Shown here: positions 32,366-45,764 of the stretch, piece after piece | Numbering within the stretch: position 1 is the first letter of the stretch | Layout: every line of letters begins with the position of its first letter | DNA from: Pyxicephalus adspersus | Taxonomy: Eukaryota; Chordata; Amphibia; Anura; Pyxicephalidae | Assembly (NCBI RefSeq): GCF_032062135.1 | Contig: NC_092858.1 | Location: 121,584,899 to 121,648,898 of the forward strand | Reading direction: 5' to 3' | Length of the DNA stretch: 64,000 nucleotides | The notes under the pieces: generated by a model | The model's input: the letters and a program-made list of their open reading frames with translations, nothing else | What the model was told of the DNA's origin: nothing | The model's database searches: none | Position numbers and translations under genes: made by a program

Positions 32366-35052
32366 CATTACTTACCTGTTCTGTGCTCCTTGTGGCTCTT
32401 TCTGCCTCTTTCTTTTCTCCCTGACCCATGACCACTCAGTGAGGATGAAGTCTTCTGTGATTGGCTTGTGGATGGGGGAGAAGAAACGTCACATGTCCAT
32501 AAGTAAAAAGTGTGGATAGTTATTCCCCACTCTCCTGTTTAACCTTTCCATATTGGTATAGGGTGCTGGGACAAGCATCCTAGCAACTAGAACTGGGGCA
32601 ATGGGAGTGGGGTTATCTGGCCCACAGCCCCCCATTGGCAATGGGCCCGCGATGAAGCTCATACATTAGTCAGGCTCAGTACAGAAGTACTTGTTGTCCC
32701 CGTCCGATGGCGGCCCTGCTTGGACAAATACGCGTTTCTGTTTGTAAAAAACAGCAAAGAACCTATAGCAAATGCATCTAGAACTACCTACAAGGCAAAA
32801 TAAACTGCAAACACGCCAATTACCTGACTCTTTAAGTTAACTTAGTATGGTATTTAATGATGGTTATAGTAACAATTTTGGGGGGGACTGAAGAGGACAG
32901 GAAAGAACAGTCCTTTAAAATCTCATAAAACTGCTACACTTTGGAATTTCCATGAAAAGCCAGGCATAAAAAAGATGAAGTTCCAGCTGGCTTTTTGAAA
33001 GAGGTGAAGTAAAATACAACAATTATTAGGCTGAAGTCAGCAGATAAGATGCAATTACATGCCTGGAAAAATTTCTGCTGCAGGAGGAGATAAAGAAGCA
33101 AATGGAAGAAATAAGCAAACATTGACTTAGAGAAGATTGCGTTCAAAAATTAGATCTGATGACAGAGTGATCACTAATTGGATTCATTTGGAATTATAGA
33201 GACACAGCTGATTGCCTGTTGTTAACAAATGGTGAAAAGCACATTAAAATGTTGCAGAAAGAAAGCCTTTGGTGTGGTGAAAAGCCCATTGATTCTCTTT
33301 TTCTCAATTTACATGTTATATTGACTCGGGAATTGTAATACTCATTTCAGAACTAAAGTTTATATAATGACAAAACAAAATGAATTTTAGGAATGATAAA
33401 GAAAACACATATAAAATATTTTCATTTGACTACAACATCGCCATGAATAGACTCCAAGAGTCAGGTCAAGGTCATTTGGAAACTTTTCATTGGAAAGGAT
33501 TTTTTAGATGGCTTAGGTTTTATTAAAATATTTTATAGATTACTGTAGGATTAGGATCACAAAGTAAGCACAAAGAAATTGGTTCTGGGTAGGACATGAC
33601 TTAAGTATGATATATAGAGAAGCACTAACAGATAAAATATAGGGGAATTATCTTGGATATCTGCATATACCACCATAATGCTTGTAATATATTGAGTATA
33701 ACATACTATACCAATGACTTTGTTAAAGTTAAAGTTCATAATTATCTGGTCTTTACTATGTGCCCACAGTACCTGAAAACCTGTGTAGTAAGCTGTAGGA
33801 CATTCACAGTCTGAGTGCCAGCACTTTTTCTTGCACTGTGACCATACTGCACTTTCGAGGATCCCTGACCAAGCCTAGAGGCAAGGGTCCTCTTTTTTTG
33901 ATATAGACTGGACTGCATAACTGACATAGTACCTCTGAAAGTCAGAAGACTCCAGAACTTCGCTAAGCACATGCAGACAGTATAGAATCTCCTGGAATAT
34001 GAAGGATCTGATGGATGTCATGGATGATCCTGTGAGTGATGGTCAAGACTAATCATTAGCTAAAATCTGAAGGAAAGGGCTGATTACTGGATGGGATCAT
34101 GAGCCTGCAAATGATGACAAGTGTACATGATATTGGCCCCTGATGATTTTGTGATGTCATTCAATGTAGTAAGCATCCCTCCGATATTGTAAAAAGTAAA
34201 ACTAATTTTCCCTTTGCCATCAGGCAGGGCTTTATTATAAAAATTGCAATAAGTATTCTTACCTGCCTCATTGTCGTCTCACCTGATCATCGTCTCATCA
34301 AAATTTTGTCTGTCATTGGTGGCAGGAATACCTGGCAGATACAGCTTCCACTCTACCTGTGCTAGAATTACGTCATTCTGGCCCAGCCAATCAAGGTGGA
34401 CAAAAATCAGAAGGAAGAGAAGATGGTATTGCCCACGATGGAATCTGTATATTCAGTAGTTTAGGTTCTGCTTTCTAACATCATTTAGCACACTTAAAAA
34501 AGTAATTGCAAATCAGTAGCTAAGTATGTTTTTTTGCAGAAGGGACAGCAATAAAGATCCTGCCAGCTTGCACTTTGTAATTGCAGAAGTATACTTCTGC
34601 TTTAAACATCCCTTGTTGTGAAAAATAACTGAAAGAAAAACACTGTCTTACATGGTGGCCAATTCATATCTGCATGTCAATGTAGGTTTATTACTGCTTC
34701 TAAGAATACCCAGTAGTGTCCCTGCTAAAACTACCTGACAAAACTATTTTTTAACTGAAGTACAGAAATTGGAGTTATTCTGCTGTATGTAAGCCAAAAA
34801 AAAGCTTTAATTAGATTTTTTTCATATGACCCTCTAAGCAGCGTATAAAGGACCCTCTTTCCCTGGTATTTTTTATGAATGTTTTTGGAATTGTGCGCCA
34901 TAGCAGTGCCTAATGCATTTTTTGGTAATATACTACAGGATGTAAGAACCACTGTGAGCAGCATGTGGTAGGGATAAGTAAAGAAGAGACGTTTAATGAG
35001 GCTGGCCACCAATACGCTAAGCACTGATGGGCTTTTTTTTACAGGGCTGGTC
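32366..35052. other. Mostly single-copy stretch, no gene seen
   Basis: The first 350 bases may belong to a repeat linked to the minisatellite (GATGGCGGCCCTGC near 32707). About 33040-33330 is non-repetitive and balanced and is a candidate conserved non-coding element. The minus frames at 33742-33972 and 34731-35024 have no recognised motif. Confidence 0.45.
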
Positions 35053-36032
35053 TTAAAAAGGAAGTAAACCCAAAACTACCCAAAACAAAATCATACTTAC
35101 CTTCAATCCCACAGAGCAGTTAATCCGTCAGAAGGTTTCTTCCATCGGGTCCCGCGTCGTCATGGTATCTAATTGGGAAGAAAATTTTTCCTTTTTGATG
35201 AAAGGGCTTCTTTCATGCTCGGGCATGGGCAGAAGGAGCAGCCAAAAGCCTCTGTACTCCATTCAATCTTTGATCGTCTAATCAAGAATTATTCACCTTG
35301 GCGGTATTTCGGAGTGTGGCTCGGTGTGAATTTTATATACCAAAAGCGATAACCCCAAGCCACATTCAGGGTAGCATAAAGAAATCCTACCCGCTCCCCA
35401 CGATCCAGCGGCGTCTTCTAGCGAACCCCGGCTGGGTTCTGCTTCACATCCTCGGCTTGGTTGATGTGATGCATGAAGCATTGGTACACTGGGGAGGCGT
35501 GGCCTGGCGGGAAATTTAAAAGAAGGTTACATTATATTATGCTTTTAAAACATTGATCACAGTGATAAAGTTATAAAAAATAAATCCAAATAATAAATAC
35601 AAAAGTTTTTCAATTATTGTACCCTTGTTTGGACAAATTTAAAAAAACATAATTTTAATTTTTTTTTATTTTTTTAATACATTTTATTTTATTTAATATT
35701 TAATTATAAAAATATTTATAATTATTTGTTATATTATAATTTATGATTTGTGTTTCAAACTTTATCATACCCGGAAGTTATTTCTAAGAATTACAGACCT
35801 AAAATATTAAACAACACATTTCCATGCAAAAAATTTACCGTTTTTGACATAAAAATACTGACATAATTAGACTGCCAGGGAGGTTAAGGGGGCAGTGCTG
35901 CACCCCTTTTTTTTTTTAAAAAAAAAACACAAAGAAACAGAATTTTTACTTAGTAGAAGTACTACTTTACTAAATAGAAGGGTTTTCTACCCTTTTATGT
36001 AAACTGAAAATCTGAGTTTAGGTATGCTTTAA
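35053..36032. mobile_element. TTAA-bounded frog repeat, copy 2, split by another element
   Basis: Starts TTAAAAAGGAAGTAAACCCA and ends TGAGTTTAGGTATGCTTTAA, weak inverted ends with TTAA at both edges. Shares GCGTCGTC, GGAGCAGCCAA and the TCTACCCTT block with 9565-9981. The complement carries AAGGTAAGTATG at about 35098, donor-like. The element at 35296-35883 is inserted inside, so this copy is the older of the two. Confidence 0.55.
35296..35883 (-). mobile_element. TTAA-type element nested in the repeat at 35053
   Basis: Starts CCTTGGCGGTATTTCGG after TTCA (35292-35295, a decayed TTAA) and ends AATTAGACTGCCAGGGAGG before TTAA (35884-35887). The inner block GGCGGGAAATTTAAAAG, the long A/T stretch and TCATACCCGGAAGTTA match the element at 17600-18067. 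588 bp, no coding capacity. Confidence 0.68.
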
Positions 36033-37476
36033 AAAAGATCTTGGGGTGACATAAAAGAAGCCTTAAACTTTTGTTCATTTCAAGCACTATCCTATAGTAT
36101 TTTTGTTATATACAAGCAGTGCCTGTAAGCTTGTTTTGAGAAATCTAAGGCAATCTATGGCAATTTATTTGCTATGTTTACGGCCCCTGGAACTTCAGAA
36201 CATTATACACAGGTGGCTTTTTACAGAGAGGGATAACACAGTTAAAATGAAAAAAGGTAAAATATTGTAATGCCTACTTCCGGGGGAGTCTAAATTTTTT
36301 CTTGTGTGTATCCCAAGCCACCATATTTTGTCCAACTCCCTTCTGTTTATAAAAATCTTGTGTTAAAGTCTAGGTGACATCATTGTCCTGATCCTTTGCT
36401 TTCAGCAGTACAGGGAGGAGGTATCTATGCAGGACAACCTACCTAATGTCGGTAAATCCATTGAAGAAACTTAACACCCACCATACAATTAGCAGACCTC
36501 AGTGACCAATCTCAATAGGGAATGCTGGCTTTACAATGGTAGCCAATACAACAAAAATGGCAGCTGCATTAATAGGTGTTCTAACAATAAACCCCTATAA
36601 ACAGATTTAATGAATACAGTTCATTTATCAGTATAAAGAGTTGTTTTCCTCTTTTAAACCTACATCTGTATTCCCTCCTTTACTTAGAAGCAGCTAAACA
36701 CATCTGTGAGTTTGTGGTCACTTTGAGAGCCATATTCGTTATTATCCTGTTTATCAAGACCAGAACACCAAAGACTTTCAAGCTGAATTGAATAGTTTGT
36801 TTTCAAAAGGGAATGAGATGAGATTTCCATGAATAATTCACAAATGCAAGATGTGGTTGCAAGACAAAATTTTCAGCACCCAAGGCAAGCTGCATAACAA
36901 ACTACCTTTTTCTTTTACAATGCATTGGTTTACTTTGTAAAATATAAAGATATGCCAAGAGATAAAATTACTCTATTCTTGTAATAAATTCTGGGCTTTT
37001 GTAGAGGATTATAATAAGGGCAAGGATGGGCATCTGCCTGCGGCCCAAGACTCCAGGAAAACCCATGAGAATGCTAAAAGTTCTGCACTTCGGCACTGTT
37101 CAGAGTGAGTCTTTTGCAGCTTTGCAAGTCTTCGGGTTTTTTTTTATGATTTTTTTTAAAGTTAGTTGGCAATGACAGTATTTCTATAAGCACAGGTTTC
37201 CTCTAAAATATTAATGATAGTACTTTTTCCACTATTTGCTATTGTTGTCTAGGAAGATTTTTATTGAATATAGAACTTATCTTTTGTATGAAAGATTGTT
37301 TATTTGAATAACAAGTCTTATGTCCCCTTAAAGTTTATGATCTTAATATACTTAATAGGTTCTAGAACCTATTGTAGAATTCTGGATTCTAGAAAGTGTA
37401 TGGCATACACCCTAAATAGCAGTACCTTGAGCATATATCATATGCCCTGGTTCCTCTACACTGCCATAACCACACT
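36033..37476. other. Single-copy-looking stretch, no gene seen
   Basis: About 1.4 kb of AT-rich sequence without supported features. Confidence 0.5.
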
Positions 37477-37550
37477 ATTATTATTATTATTAATATTAAT
37501 AAACAGGATTTATATAGCGCCAACATATTACGCAGCGCTGTACACATAGC
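37477..37550 (-). mobile_element. SINE/LINE tail fragment
   Basis: Reads (ATT)n then TTTATATAGCGCCAACATAT and GCAGCGCTGTACA on the plus strand, the complement of the tail shared by the SINE and the L2/CR1-type LINE. The A/T trinucleotide run is the element's own 3' repeat. Confidence 0.75.
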
Positions 37551-37674
37551 TTGAATTGTTGGTCTCTGATAGTGTTTATTTAACACATTATTAACCCTTT
37601 GGTAACCCTCATCAGTCCTAATGAAAGCTGAAGAGATATCCATGACAATGGATGAAAATACAACTACTGTATGT

Positions 37675-38165
37675 ACCGGTATTCATCAATAAATTTCCCG
37701 GGTTACATACAAGATAGGGACAGTAGGTTTGTTCTTAAGTTGAATTTGTATGCAAGTCTGAACAGGTACATTATTTTAATGAATGCAATTAGGACAGATG
37801 TTTGTCTCAACATATTATTAGGCAGCATGGTGTCAGTTACTGTATAAAATCCTCACTGTGAGTTAATCACAAACAAAGCAAAAAAAACAAAAACTTTATG
37901 GAGTCTAGACATTCATCAACTTCTGGAGCAAACTGTGCTTTGATATGAAAAAAGAAGCAACTGCAGAGTTTGTCTTGGTCATTAAAGAGTTACAAGAGGT
38001 TGCAGAAAGAGCTCACCCCCCTAAGATCACCCACAACCTCAGCAGTGTTAAGCAAAAGATTTCTTCTGCAAGTCATATAAACCACCCGTCCCCCTCCAAG
38101 CATCTGTTCTGCACACAGCGGGCAGGGAAGCCCTGTTCATATCTAGGAGTCGTCCATATGTAGGA
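37675..38165. repeat. Possible dispersed frog repeat
   Basis: The text from TTACATACAAGATAGGGACA through AGGCAGCATGGTGTCAG to AAGATCACCCACAACCTCAG looks like a repeat I recall from frog genomic sequences. No second copy exists in the window, so this rests on memory only. The plus frame 37945-38163 lies within it. Confidence 0.3.
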
Positions 38166-39047
38166 TGTCCTTAGCCTGTGAACCTATATTTGGTAAATAT
38201 ATATCCTGACTGTTAAATAAAAATTAATTGATCATACTAACTCACACTGATCAATACACTTGGTGAATAATCACTCTGCAGGAAAAAAAAAACGGATTTT
38301 TACTTGCACATGATTGCCCTTGTGTCTGCTCATCCTGGAAGAGTGCCACATTAAGCACCTAAAACTTTGATGTATGGAGAGCAGGAGATTAGCTACTAAT
38401 TGCTAAGTAATCAAACCAAGAACACTCTACCTGACATACCTGATATACGTATTTACTTCCAGTAAGCGACAGAATACTTTTATTCTCATATATGTATTTA
38501 TTTATTTTTTCAGATGACACCAATTTTATACCAAGACAGGTAGGATAACTATATGGCTAACAAGAAGTAGACATACAAGTTTTAATTGTTGATTAGAACA
38601 GACTGTATTTTTTGCCTATTCACTTGTCTCATCACACGTCACAGGCAGCTGCTATTTGTTTTAATCTGACACTTCTTTCACAGACACCATTAAGAACATT
38701 CTATTTTACAGCTTCACTTAGCTTTAGGAGCTTAGTATTTTGTACTACTGTTGTTAACTTAAGCCTGGCATAAACATTCAATCTTTGTCACCCAAAAAAA
38801 TCCTTAGTGATCCTTTTGGGTGACAGCAATGTTCCTTCTATGTTTAATGGTGGTATAGAAGTGATGAGCTAGGCATGAATGCCTTATATTAGTATGCTGA
38901 TCCAACCAATCTGGCGCTCAATGGTGTAAATATGTCAGTAAAGCATTTGTATAATTTAAATATAATTTAATGCTTGTTATTCAAACTTTCGTTCATTGTA
39001 AGAATTAATTCCATCTTGCCATATTGCCATTACAAAATGGCAAAATC

Positions 39048-39092
<45 letters not shown>

Positions 39093-40991
39093 AAAATCAC
39101 ATCATAAAACTGAGTTTATCTGATCTTTTATAATGCAGTTCTAAATCAACAGCCTTTTCACTGCTGTTGGTTGTTTTATTGCTTTTCGATTTATGCAGTT
39201 TAACAATGGGCAGTGTTAAAAAGCTAGCTAATTAGTTCTAGTAATTCTTTCCTCTAATGAGTTTTCTGGGATATGGCAATGCAAATGCATAGTGTGGCTG
39301 CCTGATCATTCAGAATAAATTACTTGGATGAATTATGATCACAGCAGAATATCAGTGGTCATTTACTGCACGAAACTGACATAGGCAGGCCAAATATGTT
39401 TTGTATGGATTAAAACACATGGACCTGAAAGATTCCCACAAGAGAATGTAAAATGTAATTCCAAAATCACAGGTAGGCACATTGTTGCTGATGTGCCTGG
39501 TTGTGGATGGTCTTTTGCCCAACAAAATTCCCAGTGGGGGCAGTTTTTTCATCCCCCACGTGGGACATTTTCACTTTTGGGCAGCATGAGGTATAAAAGA
39601 GGGGGTAAGCTGGGACAGCCAATGCAAAACTGTCCCAAATTGTTGGCATAGATGCTGCTGTACTAAGAAAGTAAGTTCAAATATAAGTGATATAAGTGTT
39701 TATTGGGTTATAAAAAGGGTGTATAAATACCTATATGTTCACATGGACAGAAGCTACACAGGTAATGAAAGTTTTCCTATAAAGGTACAATATCATTTTA
39801 TTATCCACTTTAATTGGTATTTTATGTTATATTTATTTCGAACAAAAACACACAATAGTGGGACTTTTAAGGACAATTAGAATCCAGTATAAACCAATAA
39901 AACCTTTATTCAAGTACAAAAGCAACAATGATAGTAGCAGCTGCATAAAATTTTTTATACATAGTACATCCAATCTCCTGTGTAGACACCAAGAGGGGTG
40001 TTAAATCAATCAACGGGTTTTACGGCAAATGTAACTGCTTCTTCAGGAGAAGTCAGGAGATCTACAATATATGGACACATATTCAACTCTTTTTTAAAAT
40101 TAAAAAAACATATAGTAATATGTATACATATCTTTCAACTCAACAAAGAATCATAGTTGTAACAATTAATACCTACAAGGATGAAATCGTTCATGATTGT
40201 CCATACAGCTTTCCGCACATGATGTATAAACAAGCAATGGAAGGCAGCAAGGAACACAGGCGGCTCCATAAAAATCCTATCAAACTCCTGGATAATTTAG
40301 AAAAAACTATTTTTTATCAAATGATTAAGTAATTTATTGTGGGGGCTAATATGTTTATTTCTATTTCCAATAGGATTATTAAATTAAACAAAAAATCTAT
40401 TGATGTGAATAAGGAATATTTATTTAATGTGTAAAAAATCATCTATTTCACATACGGTATAAAGTTGAATTGATAAAATGTGATTGTGCATTAAATGCAC
40501 CTTATAGGATGCATAATTAAACAAAAAATAATGTTTTAACTGTGCATTATATGCACTTAGTGATGCAAAAAAAGAGCAATAAAATGTGATTTTTTTATTC
40601 GAAGTATAGCTTTTATTAGGCATGTGGCCTTGCAAATAGAATGATATAGGAATTTGTACACTTTTTATTTATGTTACTTTTATCTCACACTAGGAGGGAG
40701 CTGTGAGTTGGGTCCTCCTATCAAGTAAATTTGTATGTTGTGCATATTTCTAAATCAATCAATTGAGGACATTTTTGCTTTGTGGCTTGCTTGGGCTCTC
40801 CTGCACCCCGATTTTGAGGATGGGACAGATTTGACAGTGGATCAGAGGCATTTCATTACTGTAAATTTTCATTATTATTTTCCTATGTTGTGTTTGTATA
40901 GAAGTATGACTAATGTGTGGATCTTGAATTTTAGAACATACATGATACATGAAGTGTTTTTTTCTGCTAAGTGTGTTGAACTATGCTGGAA
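38166..40991. other. Mostly single-copy stretch, no gene seen
   Basis: Contains a GATA microsatellite and, at about 39870-40090, text such as GCTTCTTCAGGAGAAG and ACGGGTTTTACGGCAAATG resembling a widespread vertebrate repeat with a CGCTTCTTCAGG motif. Frames at 40120-40332 and 40735-40995 have no recognised motif. Confidence 0.4.
39048..39091. repeat. (GATA)n microsatellite
   Basis: About 11 GATA units without interruption. Confidence 0.95.
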
Positions 40992-40999
40992 GTAGACAT

Positions 41000-41477
41000 T
41001 GAGGATTAGGGAAAATTTCCTTGAACTTCTGATGGGTCCGCAAATCTTTAGCAAACCAATTTCGCGGACCCATCGGAAGATCGAGGAAATCATTACAGGA
41101 GGAGTACCGCAGCTGCAATTCAACCATGGGAATCCTCCTGTGCGCGATCACCGGGGCACTAGAGGTTAAATGAGGACAAACTTTTAGTGCCCGCGGATCG
41201 CGCCCATCATGCATGAATTCATTCATGATGAGCACAGCCGCGGGACTCTGTGTTCTTGGATAGAGAATCTTTATCCAAGAACACATACTACAGGGCTGCA
41301 GGAGCAATCAGGGGAGCGGAGCTGTCAGCTCAGCTCCCCAGATTGCTCTGCAGGTCCCAAAAAATTAGATCTCAATGGCCAAATTTACACAGGCCGTTCT
41401 CGCTTACATGTTCGGTAAGCGAGAATGGCCTGATTTGCCACGGGATCGATTTTTAAAATTTCGCTCCCTCATCCCTA
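41000..41477. mobile_element. 478-bp hairpin-rich hAT-type element
   Basis: Flanked by GTAGACAT (40992-40999) and GTGGACAT (41478-41485), an 8-bp duplication with one change. Ends TGAGGATTAGGGA and TCCCTCATCCCTA are imperfect inverted repeats. Serial stem-loops: GATGGGTCCGCAAAT with its complement at 41059-41074; 41250-41262 with 41272-41284 (perfect 13 bp); and 41391-41407 with 41415-41431 (16 of 17). It also has the CCGGGGCACTAGAGGTTAAA cassette. Several short plus and minus frames here are chance products of the fold-backs. Confidence 0.72.
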
Positions 41478-41485
41478 GTGGACAT

Positions 41486-42424
41486 ATACGATTCATGCTT
41501 TTATGTTATTGGGATACCATTAGATATATTTATATCTTTGTCTCTGATTATTATGACAAATATGTTGCTATCAAATCACGATAAAAGTTGATGCATAAAA
41601 ACCCTCTTTAATCATTTTATTTCTCATCACATTGATATTACCTTTGGGGTGTGCCATTTCAAGTGAATCAAAACCCAGAGGGGGCTTTTGTTATGCTTGT
41701 TAATACTATATATGCATTGTTAGAAAAATTGTTCTTGAATCCCTAGTGAATTTACAAGTAACTTTTAATCCTGTGTTTAGTGATATGTTAAATAATAACA
41801 TAACCTGAGTACAAAGGAGAAATGATTCTTGGAATTAGGTATATTGTTTTTTATTTCCAGATATAAGTTGTCAAATATGTCACCTTTCCCTTTAAATTAT
41901 ATATTGTTACATACTGTCCTGTCTTTTGACTCACCTCTTGAATTTTAAAAGATAAACATTAAAACTGATCTATATGAGTAAGCTGAATACAAAACATCAC
42001 AATCTTTCCACAAGTGAGTGATTATACATCTTCCAGTGGCTTACAGGTCATTTGATACACAGCATATTTTGTGACCTCTTCAAACTTCTGTGCCCAGACT
42101 GATCATTGCTTACTCCCCTGAAACTGGTGACATATTGATTTCTGGCTGACAGTATATTAACACCACAACCATTTCAGCTCAACTATGAATGCACCCTGTG
42201 AACGTGTTATGCTACGACACACATATATTTCACTGTTGAAAGTGACACAGTCATAAAAACACGTTAAAAATGCCAAAAATAACTAAAGGATTAAAAGTGA
42301 CTAAGGATTAATTAGTTGGTGAGTCAATAAAAATGATTGTTCTTGAACATCTGCAATTTAGTAATAAATCTACATTTTCAAAGTTAAAATATAAGAAAAT
42401 TTGATACTTGGTATTTTCCTAAAG
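41486..42424. other. Single-copy-looking stretch, no gene seen
   Basis: AT-rich sequence between two hAT-type elements, with nothing recognisable. Confidence 0.5.
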
Positions 42425-42705
42425 CAGTCTTTTTCAACCTTTTTAACATGGGGGAACCCTTGAAATAACGCTCAGGTCTTGGGGAAACCCCTGCTATAAT
42501 TACTGTATCCACAACAGTATAATAGTGTGGTGTTCAGGGGGAATAATGCACTTACATTGTTTGCCATTGAAAAGAATTTCACCCTTACAGAAAGCCAAAA
42601 AGATTTTTTTATGTCATTTAATCTGATCTGGGAGGCTCATTGCTCAAAGAACCCTTAGCAATCTAAGGAACCTTAGAAACTCTGATCTCTCATTAAGAAA
42701 CACTG
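42425..42705. mobile_element. hAT-type MITE, CAGTCTTTTTCAACC end
   Basis: Starts CAGTCTTTTTCAACCTTTTT and ends TTAAGAAACACTG, matching CAG...CTG hAT ends. Flanks TCCTAAAG and ATTTAAAG agree at 5 of 8 positions, consistent with an old 8-bp duplication. The same family is at 7395 and 52383; this copy is the best preserved at both ends. Confidence 0.7.
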
Positions 42706-42759
42706 ATTTAAAGAAATGGTACTGTATCCTAAGGCGATGTTTAAGATGTAAGCTAGACC

Positions 42760-43217
42760 TGTTTAAAGTGAATTAAAAGAAACAGTAAGAAGAGTAATAA
42801 TACATACCTGACCTTTCAACTGTCACTCTCTGTTTTACACATGCAGTTTCAGCACTAGAATTGGTTGGCATTTGGTATCAGTCTAAATATGGGGCAATTA
42901 TGTCATTGGGGATACCTTCCTTAGAGTTCCCAGGGCTGATAAAACCATGCCAGGCACTCCCAAGTGTCTGGTGCCCATCAGTATCAGTCAGCCCTCTTTT
43001 TGTGAGGGGAAACCTGATTTTCGGGTAACTCCTGAAAGCACTCCTGCAATACCAAACTCACGTGGGCTTACATTAGCATAGAAGATTGACTATGGAGGAG
43101 CTATGGGGATACCAGCTCCTAAAAAATGTGTATTATTTATTTGCAATGGAAACATTGAACCTAAATTGAAAACACTGATTCCGCATGTGTGTTGTGCAGG
43201 TAAGATTACATACCTCT
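42760..43217. mobile_element. Possible TTAA-bounded frog repeat
   Basis: Begins TTAAAGTGAATTAAAAG and ends TTACATACCTCTTTAA, weak inverted ends with TTAA. The complement has a donor-like AGGTATGT at about 42808. No second copy in the window, so this is a weak call. Confidence 0.3.
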
Positions 43218-45764
43218 TTAATACAGTGGCTGAATGTTACAGGAATTACCTTTTTCGATTGAAGAACAAAATTGTCTGATGAGTGGAAATATAGCTTTCA
43301 GTGGGTGCATCTTGGATGAGTTACATCCAATTTGGCCTAATATGGGTGAATTTTTAATCATAATAATTCATCATAGTTACAATCATATTACCTAATACAT
43401 AACTGCTAAACTTGGTTTGTGATCTAGTTAAGTTTGTGGTTGGCTTGATCAAGAATAGCTGATAGGTTTGTGATCTAGTCTTTTCTTTCATCATGGAGGA
43501 CTGGTTGTCTTGATCAGGAATACCTGATATAGCTGTATATTTACTTGTGCAGCAGAATATTGAATACATTATTGATCCATTGTATGTTTTTGGCACCAAC
43601 CTAGAGATTATTACATTGATCTATTGCTATTACAACAACTGACTTTATAAGTTCCTGTTGGGACCTGCCAAAGTTGTTTACATCATTTTACCATTTTACA
43701 CTGGGGCTGCTACAGATAAATGCAGTTGTGGCATAATTTTAAAAAGTTCCCGGTAGTATTATGGGTGGTGGGACCCTAACACCACATTTCCCAAAAACAC
43801 TAAAATGAAATACTATTAAGAAATAACTAAAAAAAAATAATAATATTAACCTAAAATAACATTTTAGATTCTTTCTCCCTGTTTTGTAGCATATTTTCTG
43901 TACCAAGTGACAAGAACTGAAATTAGGTTTGGATTTTTAACAAAATGTGAAGACCATTCTTTATCCTGTACATTAAGGAAACACTATTGCAGCTTTTTTT
44001 GTCTGTAAAACATTACATTGTTTCCTGAAATGGTATAATTGTTCTCAAATCCCAGCTGGGGGAAATCTATATTAGCTCTGTATGAAATAAACTTCCAGTG
44101 AACTGCACTGGAGTAAAGCAGGCAGAAACACAAGTGATGATGAACCTCCTTGACAGTTTTCCCAGCAGTCAGTGTGAGGTTGATTGGCTTTACCAAGTGA
44201 CAAAGGTCAAGCTTTGAACATTTTTCAACAATGTGACCACAAAGTAAGGTCTCATCTATTTTAACCCCCTGTCCAATTCATGATTGCCTTCAAGGGCAGG
44301 TTAGAGTGTCCCAAAACCGTCTGTTATATTGTGTGCAAAGAACATCTGATTACACTTCTGCCACAATAAAAAAGCTTTACATTTTCTCAAGTTTTCATCA
44401 AGCTAATCAATTTTATTGATTAAAAATTTATTGTATTTGTTTAACAGAAATTAATTTGTAAATATCTGCTTTAATCATTTCTATAAAATATGTATGACTA
44501 TGTTGCAGCCAACATATAGTGGAATGTAAAAATGGTATCAACCAGTGAAGGTGTAGCACCATTAGCAGCTGCTGGGAATGTGGGGGACTGCACACTGAAC
44601 AAATAGAAATTATCCAGAACTGCTTAATTTGTTTTTCTTTCCATACTTACTACATTTTCCCCTAATTTAGAGATTCCCCATTGCACTATAGCATTGTTTT
44701 ATTCTTTTTAGATTTTAGGTATTTGAGGAGAGTTGGACAAGTGTATGAACAGCAACTGAAATGGGGGCTCTTACATGGTAATTGATAAAAGATGTGTCTT
44801 GGGAAGGTTCCAAACCACCCACCTATACTATTCTCTAGCCCTGCAGACTTTTTTTTGCACCAGCCTGATCCTATTCTTGGACTACGGACCTACAAAAACA
44901 ACTTTGCAACTTTCCAACATTCATGTTCAAGGAAAAAAGCTGTCAAAAATCATTCAGTATGTCGTGGTGCAAGCTGCTGCTAAGATGTTGTCTTACTCTG
45001 CTCTGCCTTCTTCAGCAGTTAGCTTTTTCTTACAAATGATATACTGTCTAATGTTGAAGATATGCTTTTCAATTAATGTATGTTACAGTATTGAGCTTTG
45101 CAAGTTATTTAGACATATTTTCAATATCTTTACTATATTTTTTTTTGTTCAGTACTAGTGGCAGCGTATTTACCATGTAGACATTATCTCATTATATTAT
45201 TTGTAATTAATATTGTACACAATCTAGATTTTTTTGTTCTTCCTACTCTTATATAGACAGTAGCCACCATTCGTTTACATGTTTGAATCATTTATTACGC
45301 TCATACATTTTCCATAACTTCTTCTCCATCTTCATACCAGATATGTGGATGAGAAGGGGTTCTTTCAGTTATCTTTCTCCTCATTTCTAATGTTTACATT
45401 AGACCCTCCTGGGTCAGAAACCATTGTTTCCAATATTTTTTGCTAATGTCCCTTAAAATTAATAAATTGGATCAAGTGGATTAAGTGGATCCATGTTAAA
45501 ATCTTTGTTAAAAAAATTAAAATCATGAGCAGGCAGGATTTTATCCTTAACTGCCTGTTTGCAACCTGATTAGTACATTGAGCTGTGCATGTACCAATAT
45601 TATACACAATGAATTCTGCAACTTCAGTCAGTTTGTATAGTTGATGCAAGCTTCTTTATTCATCCAGACAGTGTAATTTGGTCAGGGAGAATGGGCATGG
45701 TTGTTCACTCTTCTTCCATGATCTGCTCTCTTTGTATATTCGCTCAAATGCATGGCTGTATGAT
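43218..45764. other. Single-copy-looking stretch, no gene seen
   Basis: About 2.5 kb. The 127-codon plus frame at 44775-45158 is Leu/Phe/Ser-rich with no splice signal of note and no recognised motif. The remaining frames are shorter. Confidence 0.5.

Noticed and set aside
44775..45158. 127-codon plus-strand frame
   Set aside because: Hydrophobic low-information sequence with no recognisable domain and no support from neighbours.
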